A stretch of 5,269 nt of DNA from Thermoproteota archaeon (lineage in GTDB: Archaea; Thermoproteota; Korarchaeia; Korarchaeales; Korarchaeaceae). The position numbers and the translations under genes were made by a program. Where the stretch lies: positions 1 through 5,269 of the forward strand of contig DRBY01000017.1 of the NCBI GenBank assembly GCA_011042755.1. The letters are read 5' to 3'. Of the stretch, positions 1 through 4,402 are shown piece after piece; position 1 is the stretch's first letter, and every line of letters begins with the position of its first letter. The notes under the pieces were generated by a model that had not been told where the DNA came from, did no database searches, and worked only from the letters and a program-made list of their open reading frames with translations.

Positions 1-286
1 AGCCGCCTCCCACGAGTTCCACCCGCGATTTGGCCCTGACTGCGAGTTCTGACAGCTTGACCCCGAGTTTCTCAGCGAACCACAGGGCCGTAGTCAGTAT
101 ACAGCCGCTGACGCTTGCAATGAAGAACTCGTCTGGTGACGGAGCCTCTCCAGCTCCCCCAAACTCCTCGGACATGTCAACATCATACTCGACTCCACTC
201 TGCAGCTTCACTCGGCCCCCGGTTCTTCCATTCCAAGAGCAGTAAGCTTCGTACTCAAGCGGCCCTTCAGGTCTTCTGACAGGCAT
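1..286 (-). CDS. OsmC/Ohr-family protein, N-terminal part (runs off left edge)
   Basis: The minus strand from ATG 286 to the window edge is open for 95 codons and is cut off by the edge. OsmC/Ohr proteins are thiol-dependent peroxidases, or proteins of unknown role with the same fold, that protect cytoplasm from organic peroxides. The family signature is clear at residues 43-66: GGAGEAPSPDEFF followed by IASVSGCILTT. Cys62 sits at the position of the first conserved cysteine of the family; the second would lie in the missing C-terminal half, so peroxidase activity cannot be judged. An extra cysteine is present at residue 16. The frame stays open upstream of ATG 286, but that ATG gives a normal N-terminus and has a TATA-like box about 27 nt before it, fitting a leaderless mRNA. 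It is divergent from the PTS genes. I am sure of the family, not of the substrate. Confidence 0.88.
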   Translation of the reverse strand, partial: MPVRRPEGPLEYEAYCSWNGRTGGRVKLQSGVEYDVDMSEEFGGAGEAPSPDEFFIASVSGCILTTALWFAEKLGVKLSELAVRAKSRVELVGGG

Positions 287-310
287 GGCGTGCCTAGATA
301 TGAACGGAAA

Positions 311-316
311 CTTAAA
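311..316 (-). promoter_or_regulatory. TATA-like box of the OsmC-family gene
   Basis: On the minus strand this reads TTTAAG, centred about 27 nt before the ATG at 286. In archaea that distance places transcription start at or next to the start codon, so a leaderless transcript is likely; no Shine-Dalgarno core is visible before the ATG. The box overlaps the TATA-like element proposed for the plus-strand IIA gene. Inference from spacing and composition only. Confidence 0.4.
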
Positions 317-321
317 GAATA
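312..321 (+). promoter_or_regulatory. TATA-like box of the PTS IIA gene
   Basis: The plus strand reads TTAAAGAATA, preceded by a purine/A-rich GGAAAC that could act as the BRE (TFB-binding element). It lies about 30 nt before ATG 347, predicting a leader of only a few bases. No GGTGA-type ribosome site is present before ATG 347, which agrees with near-leaderless initiation. Inference only. Confidence 0.4.
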
Positions 322-346
322 TGCGCACCCTTCCGCTTAATCTGAG

Positions 347-808
347 ATGAAGGAAATGGACATACTAGTTATCCTAGATCTCAATGCTGAGTCCGCTGAG
401 GACGTGATTACTTCCTTAGGAAGTCTTCTAGAGCGTAATGGCTTTGTAAAGCCGACATTCATACCTGCGACGCTCGAGAGGGAGAAGAACGTCCCCACCG
501 GATTAGAGCTTCAGGGCGGGATAAACGCAGCTCTGCCTCACGCTGGAGTAGAACACGTCAACAGGCCAGCCCTTGCTGTCGCCCGCCTCAGGAAGGAAGT
601 TCTCTTTCGAAGGATGGACGACCCTGAGGCAAGTGTCCCGGTTAAGCTTGTCTTCATGCCAGCAATAAAGGACCCTCACTCCTACATAACTACGTTAATG
701 AAGCTAGTCGATGTCTTCAAGGATCCTGAGACTGTAAAGAAACTAGTTGAGGCAAGGAACGAAGAAGAGGTTGTAGAAATTCTCAGGGAGAAGCTAGCCT
801 CAGCGTGA
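347..808 (+). CDS. PTS EIIA component, fructose/galactitol type
   Basis: A 153-residue cytoplasmic phosphocarrier of the PTS EIIA-2 (fructose/mannitol/galactitol) family. It would take phosphate from HPr onto a histidine and pass it to the IIB cysteine. The active-site motif is visible as GINAALPHAGVEHV: His65 is the expected phosphorylated residue in the LPH motif, and His70 is the nearby second histidine. Before it, REKNVPTGLE (residues 45-54) matches the family's conserved approach to the active site, and a helical C-terminus (residues 130-153) closes the domain. Length is normal for a stand-alone IIA. ATG 347 is chosen because a TATA-like box lies about 30 nt upstream; ATG 356 (M4) is an alternative and changes nothing in the domain. 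IIB and IIC follow on the same strand. Hand-counted GC over positions 361-420 is about 45%, lower than in the IIC gene. The family is firm; a galactitol-like substrate is inferred from IIB and IIC. Confidence 0.9.
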   Translation: MKEMDILVILDLNAESAEDVITSLGSLLERNGFVKPTFIPATLEREKNVPTGLELQGGINAALPHAGVEHVNRPALAVARLRKEVLFRRMDDPEASVPVKLVFMPAIKDPHSYITTLMKLVDVFKDPETVKKLVEARNEEEVVEILREKLASA

Positions 809-821
809 CGCAAGGCCACGC

Positions 822-845
822 ACGTTAGAAACGTTATTAAATATG
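822..845 (+). promoter_or_regulatory. Possible IIB promoter: ACGTTA direct repeat and TATA-like box
   Basis: The IIA-IIB gap contains ACGTTA at 822-827 and again at 831-836, then the AT-rich run TTATTAAATA at 835-844. The AT-rich run has the look of an archaeal TATA box, and transcription would start near 866, just before a GGTGA ribosome site at 870-874. The tandem hexamers (start-to-start 9 bp) touch the box and could be an operator half-site pair. All of this is inference from sequence pattern. Confidence 0.35.
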
Positions 846-869
846 CTGTACCACAGTGATGAATCCCGG

Positions 870-874
870 GGTGA
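870..874 (+). promoter_or_regulatory. Shine-Dalgarno site that selects GTG 882 as IIB start
   Basis: GGTGA lies 7 nt before GTG 882. It complements the TCACC at the archaeal 16S rRNA 3' end and is the same core used 6 nt before the IIC ATG. It argues for GTG 882 over the upstream in-frame ATG 843, which overlaps the end of the TATA-like run and has no such site. Confidence 0.6.
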
Positions 875-881
875 CCTTATA

Positions 882-1205
882 GTGTCCTCTGCGCCGCGGG
901 AGGTCAAGATTCTCGTCGCTTGTGGAACGGCTATAGCAACGGCCACGGTTGTGGCTGGTAAGATCAAAGAGGCGTTCGACAAGCTGAAGATACCTGTTAA
1001 GATCGTACAGTGTAAGGCTGCTGAGGTCACAGGCAAGATTGAGGTCTTTGAGCCCGATGTAATAGTAGCCAATACGCCAATATCCGAGAAGGCTGCAAAA
1101 GGAATTCCAGTAATCAACGGCGTCCCCTTCTTAACTGGGATGGGAGAGAAAGAGGCTCTTAAGAAGATATTCGAGGCCGTGGGCATAGAGGTCAAGGACT
1201 TATGA
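882..1205 (+). CDS. PTS EIIB component, galactitol (GatB-like) type
   Basis: A small cytoplasmic phosphocarrier that accepts phosphate from IIA on a cysteine and transfers it to the sugar or polyol held by IIC. The GatB-type phosphocysteine loop is obvious: KILVACGTAIATATVVAGKI, with Cys14 (counting from GTG 882) at the end of the first beta strand. It continues with the alternating strand and helix pattern of a Rossmann-like IIB fold: VKIVQCKAAEV, PDVIVANTPI, IPVINGVPFLTG. I chose GTG 882 (107 aa), because GGTGA precedes it by 7 nt and the domain begins a few residues later; GatB proteins are about 95 aa. The in-frame ATG 843 would add 13 unconserved residues (120 aa) and lies in the likely promoter. 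The gene sits between IIA and IIC, with gaps of 73 bp and 203 bp instead of the tight spacing typical of bacterial gat operons. The family call is firm, the start fairly so. Confidence 0.9.
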   Translation: MSSAPREVKILVACGTAIATATVVAGKIKEAFDKLKIPVKIVQCKAAEVTGKIEVFEPDVIVANTPISEKAAKGIPVINGVPFLTGMGEKEALKKIFEAVGIEVKDL

Positions 1206-1375
1206 GCAGATTCCACAACTCTCCTTGCTTTTTGCTGGGCAAGGGTCTCGCTGCTGGCAAATCTTCTTTTGATAGTCTCTAGAGTAACGGATGTTTTGTG
1301 TATGGCCTCTGAGATTTCCTCTTGAGCGCGTTTCATGTGCGTAACTTTATTAGTAAGTGTCGACGTCACCACCAT
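1206..1375 (-). other. Possible minus-strand small gene or gene remnant in the IIB-IIC gap
   Basis: The minus strand is open from ATG 1375 all the way to a stop at 800-802, antisense through IIB. Only the first roughly 57 codons, which lie in the gap, look like protein. They contain MKRAQEEISEAI, then SVTLETIKRRF and LAQQKARRVVESA, rich in Ala, Glu, Lys and Arg and strongly helical. The run QEEISEAI...TLETIKRRF loosely resembles a helix-turn-helix, with a longer turn than usual. After 1206 the translation turns into the Ser/Thr/Pro/Leu-rich text typical of an antisense shadow. The piece could be the 5' part of a decayed gene that lost its 3' end where IIB begins, a real overlapping gene, or chance. 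An internal ATG at 1336 is an alternative start. I do not recognise a family. Confidence 0.22.
1346..1352 (+). promoter_or_regulatory. TATA-like box of the PTS IIC gene
   Basis: TTTATTA lies about 60 nt before the IIC ATG. Archaeal spacing would place transcription start near 1375, giving a leader of about 34 nt that contains the GGTGA ribosome site. This would let IIC be expressed separately from IIA and IIB. Inferred from composition and spacing. Confidence 0.33.
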
Positions 1376-1397
1376 CAGTCGTCGAAGGTAGACGGCT

Positions 1398-1402
1398 GGT
1401 GA
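1398..1402 (+). promoter_or_regulatory. Shine-Dalgarno site of the IIC gene
   Basis: GGTGA is 6 nt before ATG 1409, complementary to the archaeal 16S rRNA 3' end. It fixes ATG 1409 as the IIC start and shows which ribosome-site core this genome uses. Confidence 0.65.
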
Positions 1403-1408
1403 CGGATC

Positions 1409-2680
1409 ATGCCGGGTATAGTAGAAGCAGTTAAGTGGTTTCTAGGTCTCGGAGCGACCGTAGCGATCCCAATAATCCTCTTCATAGTGGGTCTGGCCTT
1501 CAAGATTCCACTAGGCAAGGCCTTCAGAGCGGCGCTGACCATCGCGTGCGGCTTCGTAGGCATCAACCTAGTGATAGGGCTGCTATGGGGCACCATGAGC
1601 GACGTAGCTCAGGCCATGGTTCAGCGGACCGGCATTGAGCTTACAGTCATAGATGTCGGCTGGCCTTCTGCCGCTGCTATCGCGTGGGGCACTATCGTAG
1701 GAGCGCTCACGATCCCCATTGACTTCGTGATCAACATCATCATGCTTGCTCTAGGGCTGACCAAGACCATGGACATAGACTTCTGGAACTACTGGCACTT
1801 CGCTTTCACCGGGTCCCTAGTCACCATGGCGACTGATAGCGTACCGCTCGGTCTGATCGCCTCTGCTATTAACGCAATTATCGTGTTCAAGCTGGGCGAC
1901 TGGACTGCGCAGGGAGTCCAAGAGATGCTCGGAATACCGGGCATATCGCTGCCGCACGGGTTCTCTGCTGCTTATGTCCCGATAGGCATACCCATCAAGT
2001 GGCTAATCGACAAGATACCACCGATCAGAGACGTCAAGGCCGACCCTGAGGCCATCAGGGAGAGGCTGGGCATCCTAGGCGAGCCCATGGTCATAGGCTT
2101 CATAATAGGCATCCTGCTGGCTATTGCCGCCGGGAAGGACATAGCTGGCATCCTGAACACTGGCGTCACTCTGGCGGGCGTCATGTACCTGATGCCAAAG
2201 GTCGTGGCCATCCTGATGGAGGGTCTAGTGCCCATCTCTGAGGCTGGCAAGAAGATACTCGAGGAGAAGTACGGCGGCAGGGAGATGTACATAGGACTGG
2301 ATTCTGCTATCGCAATCGGTCACCCCACCGCGATCGCGGCCGCGCTGATATTGGTGCCGATCACAATCGCACTGGCGTTCATCCTGCCAGGAAACAAGTT
2401 CCTGCCTCTGGCCGACTTGGCGGTCCTGCCCTTCATGGTCTGCATGCTAGTACCAATCGTCAGGGGTAACGTGATCCACACCGTGATAATCGGCACGATA
2501 GTGCTGATTCCTGCGATGTACATAGGCACCTTCCTAGCGCCTTACGTGACTCAGGCCGCCCTCGCGGCCGGATTCGAGGCCCCAGAGGGCGCTACACTGA
2601 TATCCAGCATCTGCGACGGAACCAACCCGCTGACCTTCGCGATCTTCCTGCCGTTCTACCTGCTCTTCGGAAAGAAGTAG
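1409..2680 (+). CDS. PTS EIIC component, galactitol (GatC-like) permease
   Basis: A 423-residue integral membrane permease that binds the substrate outside and hands it to IIB for phosphorylation on entry. Nearly the whole chain is hydrophobic helices. Hallmarks that match GatC as I remember it from E. coli are VDVGWP-like IDVGWP (81-86), MDIDFWNYWH then FTGSL (121-137), KLGDW (161-165), LPHGFSA (181-187), GEPMVIGFIIG with the IIC GEP signature (224-234), GLDSAIAIGHP (296-306) and LPGNKFLPLADLA (326-338). Length is close to the 451 residues of E. coli GatC and the end is a short Lys tail, so the gene appears intact. The start has a GGTGA site at 6 nt. It forms Enzyme II with IIA and IIB just upstream. 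Substrate is likely galactitol or another polyol or pentose-type sugar; related GatC-like permeases exist for other substrates, so this is inference. Confidence 0.93.
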   Translation: MPGIVEAVKWFLGLGATVAIPIILFIVGLAFKIPLGKAFRAALTIACGFVGINLVIGLLWGTMSDVAQAMVQRTGIELTVIDVGWPSAAAIAWGTIVGALTIPIDFVINIIMLALGLTKTMDIDFWNYWHFAFTGSLVTMATDSVPLGLIASAINAIIVFKLGDWTAQGVQEMLGIPGISLPHGFSAAYVPIGIPIKWLIDKIPPIRDVKADPEAIRERLGILGEPMVIGFIIGILLAIAAGKDIAGILNTGVTLAGVMYLMPKVVAILMEGLVPISEAGKKILEEKYGGREMYIGLDSAIAIGHPTAIAAALILVPITIALAFILPGNKFLPLADLAVLPFMVCMLVPIVRGNVIHTVIIGTIVLIPAMYIGTFLAPYVTQAALAAGFEAPEGATLISSICDGTNPLTFAIFLPFYLLFGKK

Positions 2681-2690
2681 AACCGGCCGC

Positions 2691-2718
2691 ACCCCCTCCT
2701 CTCTTTTTATTTTTCGTT
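2691..2718 (+). terminator. Pyrimidine/T-rich terminator-like tract after IIC
   Basis: A C/T run follows the IIC stop by about 10 nt and ends in TTTTTATTTTT (2704-2714). Archaeal RNA polymerase stops at such U-rich tracts without needing a hairpin, and I see no strong hairpin here. The same AT-rich run could be the TATA box of the next gene, with transcription start near 2735 and ATG at 2754. The terminator role is likely; the promoter role is possible. Confidence 0.55.
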
Positions 2719-2753
2719 CAATCAACTTCAGGACTCAGTAGACGGGGTACAAA

Positions 2754-3221
2754 ATGGATTTGAGCGTTTTAAGGGCCTACAGGAAGGAACTCACGATCTC
2801 CCTCGTAGTTCTAGCGCTCGCTGGAATGTGGCTCCACTCGGCCTTCACCGTTCACTCCAATCTTGAACTCGTCTCGGTCTACGTCTATGAGAGCGGTGGG
2901 TTCAAGGGCATAGCTATGAACTTCTCACTCGAGAATGACGGCCTCTACCCGCTATTCGTGACGGCGAGCATGACACTAGAAGATGCCAGAACGGGTCAGA
3001 GTCTCGAGAACTTCTCAGCTTCCTTAGGTCTCGTTAAGGGGAGAAGCAGCTCCTCCAGAGTGTTGCTTCTTCCCATGAAAAACCTGAGCGCTCTCCCTCC
3101 GGAGATTAGGCTCAGAATGGTTGGATACTACGAGGCAAAGCTCTTCTGGCTGCCTGGCATTAGAGTACCGCTCAAGAAGGAGTTCACGGCTAAGATCGAG
3201 AGACTGGAAGGAAAACAGTAG
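2754..3221 (+). CDS. Single-pass membrane protein with outward beta-rich domain, unknown function
   Basis: 155 residues, family not recognised. The N-terminus is short and basic (RAYRK, residues 7-11), followed by one hydrophobic helix (about 13-33), so it should be an uncleaved anchor or signal with the rest outside. The outer part (37-151) looks like beta strands in an immunoglobulin or LEA14-like sandwich: LELVSVYVYE, GIAMNFSLENDGLYPLFVTASMTL, then a polar SSSS turn and RVLLLPM. Phrases such as 'FSLENDGLYPLFV' recall domains in archaeal surface proteins where a strand precedes an 'N-D/P-G' turn. Three N-glycosylation sequons lie at N56, N86 and N110, all outside. GGGGT 5 nt before ATG 2754 is a weak ribosome site. 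It follows the IIC terminator and converges on E2. A role with the PTS is not supported beyond adjacency. Confidence 0.72.
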   Translation: MDLSVLRAYRKELTISLVVLALAGMWLHSAFTVHSNLELVSVYVYESGGFKGIAMNFSLENDGLYPLFVTASMTLEDARTGQSLENFSASLGLVKGRSSSSRVLLLPMKNLSALPPEIRLRMVGYYEAKLFWLPGIRVPLKKEFTAKIERLEGKQ

Positions 3222-3248
3222 CCTGGCGAGGGAAGTAAGAAGAGAAGA

Positions 3249-3278
3249 TCTGAGCTGGCGTTGGAAAGCCAGCTCAGA
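3249..3278. terminator. 11-bp perfect stem hairpin at the convergent junction
   Basis: TCTGAGCTGGC (3249-3259) and GCCAGCTCAGA (3268-3278) are exact inverse complements around an 8-nt loop. The hairpin covers the last codon and TGA stop of E2 (3274-3276). Read in the E2 direction it is followed by a pyrimidine-rich stretch (3248 down to about 3227), which looks like a terminator or mRNA 3'-end stabiliser. In the other direction it is not followed by a T-run, so it may stop or protect mainly the E2 transcript. The structure is seen; the role is inferred. Confidence 0.55.
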
Positions 3279-4389
3279 CAAGGTTCTCGGGGGTCTGCAA
3301 GAGTTCGACTACTCGCCTCAAGAACCTGGCCGCGGGTACTCCATCTACGACCCTGTGATCGAAGACTAGGCACAGGTGTACCATGGGTCTAAATTCCACC
3401 GATCCGGACTCTCCGAGGACTGGCATGTTCTGAATAGTCCCTACGCCCAGAATGGCCGCCTGAGGTGGATTTATTATCGGCGTGAAGATCTCGACTCCCT
3501 CAGCCCCGAGATTGGACACCGTAAAGGTCCCACCCATCACGTCCTCTGGGGAGAGCCCTGCGGTTCTGGCCTTCTCAGCCAGCTTCTCGATCTCTTTTGA
3601 GATCTCCAATACGCTCTTTTCGTTGGCCCTCCTGATCACGGGAGCAACGAGCCCGTCGGGTATGCTCACAGCGACGCCGATGTTAATGTCCTCGTAAACC
3701 AATATCCTGTCGTCTCTGACGGCCGAGTTCAGCATCCTGTGCTCTTCCAGCGCTTTGGCAACTGCCTTCACAATAAGCGCTGTGATGGAGAACCTCCTAT
3801 CCTCTTCAGCCATCTTCCTCCTGAGGTCCAAAGCCCTCGACATGTCGGCCTTCATGACTATCGTAACGCTCGGGATCTCCCTGTGGCTCTCTGAGAGCCT
3901 CCTGGCGATAGTGCCCCTGACCCCCGTCAGCTCAATCTCCTGCAGTATCTTAGGCCCCTCTTCGACCACAGCTCCTCTCTCCTCAAGGTACCGGAGCACG
4001 TCTTCTCTGGTTATTCTCCCACCTGGTCCAGTGCCCCTTACTTTGGATAGGTCGACGCCATACTGTTCGGCCAGCCTCCTAGCGGCTGGGCTCGCTCTGA
4101 TCCTCTCCTCGGCGACTCTAGGAACGACCTTCGGGGGCGCGACTTCTTCACCGGGCTCGGCAACGATTGCTAGCGGGGTCAGGACGGGAACCTCCTGCCC
4201 CTCCTCTACCAGTATCTGGGCCAGTATTCCGTCTGCTGGCGACTCGATTGGAAATGTGGTCTTCTCCCCCTCCGCAATTGCTATCTCCTCGCCCTTTTTG
4301 ACCTGGTCCCCAACCTTCTTGAGCCACTTGACTAGCTTCCCGCTCTTCATACCAGGATCAATCCTGGGCATCAGCACCTCTTTTGGCAA
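3274..4389 (-). CDS. 2-oxoacid dehydrogenase complex E2, dihydrolipoamide acyltransferase
   Basis: The 371-residue core subunit moves the acyl group from E1 to coenzyme A through a swinging lipoyl arm. A single N-terminal lipoyl domain (1-78) holds the lipoylation lysine at K43 in EGEKTTF, where ETDKA is more common. A peripheral subunit-binding domain follows (97-137: RASPAARRLAEQYGVDL, then GTGPGGRITREDV). The catalytic acyltransferase domain (150-371) has SNLG at 292-295 and the active-site HRVVDG motif with His345 and Asp349. Linkers are short, so the protein is compact for the family. The start is TTG 4389: a GAGGGGGAT ribosome site lies just before it, and it yields the expected start MPKEVLMP of a lipoyl domain. 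It begins 12 nt after the E1-beta stop, so the two are surely co-transcribed. No E3 gene follows before the convergent junction. The substrate could be pyruvate, a branched-chain 2-oxoacid or acetoin. Confidence 0.95.
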   Translation of the reverse strand: MPKEVLMPRIDPGMKSGKLVKWLKKVGDQVKKGEEIAIAEGEKTTFPIESPADGILAQILVEEGQEVPVLTPLAIVAEPGEEVAPPKVVPRVAEERIRASPAARRLAEQYGVDLSKVRGTGPGGRITREDVLRYLEERGAVVEEGPKILQEIELTGVRGTIARRLSESHREIPSVTIVMKADMSRALDLRRKMAEEDRRFSITALIVKAVAKALEEHRMLNSAVRDDRILVYEDINIGVAVSIPDGLVAPVIRRANEKSVLEISKEIEKLAEKARTAGLSPEDVMGGTFTVSNLGAEGVEIFTPIINPPQAAILGVGTIQNMPVLGESGSVEFRPMVHLCLVFDHRVVDGVPAARFLRRVVELLQTPENLV

Positions 4390-4393
4390 GAAC

Positions 4394-4402
4394 TATCCCC
4401 CT
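4394..4402 (-). promoter_or_regulatory. Shine-Dalgarno site supporting the TTG start of E2
   Basis: On the minus strand this reads AGGGGGATA-like sequence next to the E1-beta stop, 4-9 nt before TTG 4389. It is the reason to prefer the TTG over the later in-frame GTG and ATG, which would cut into the first strand of the lipoyl domain. Confidence 0.5.

Noticed and set aside
30..245. Plus-strand open frame of 71 codons at the left edge
   Set aside because: It is antisense to the clearly recognisable OsmC-family gene and has Ser/Thr/Pro-rich shadow composition.
843..845. ATG 843 as the IIB start
   Set aside because: It lacks a ribosome site, lies in a likely TATA box and adds residues that do not belong to the IIB fold; kept only as an alternative.
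800..1205. The rest of the minus-strand frame that starts at 1375, running through IIB
   Set aside because: This part is antisense to a well-supported IIB gene and reads as low-information Ser/Thr/Leu/Ala text, unlike the portion in the gap.
1972..2292. Minus-strand open frame of 106 codons inside IIC, with similar ones at 2320-2529 and 1375-1596
   Set aside because: They are antisense to the GatC-like permease and are rich in Met, Pro, Ile and Ser as expected from reading its codons backwards.
3024..3373. Overlapping open frames of 81-85 codons on both strands around 3024-3373
   Set aside because: They cross the membrane-protein gene, the hairpin and the E2 end in the wrong frames and show no protein-like pattern.
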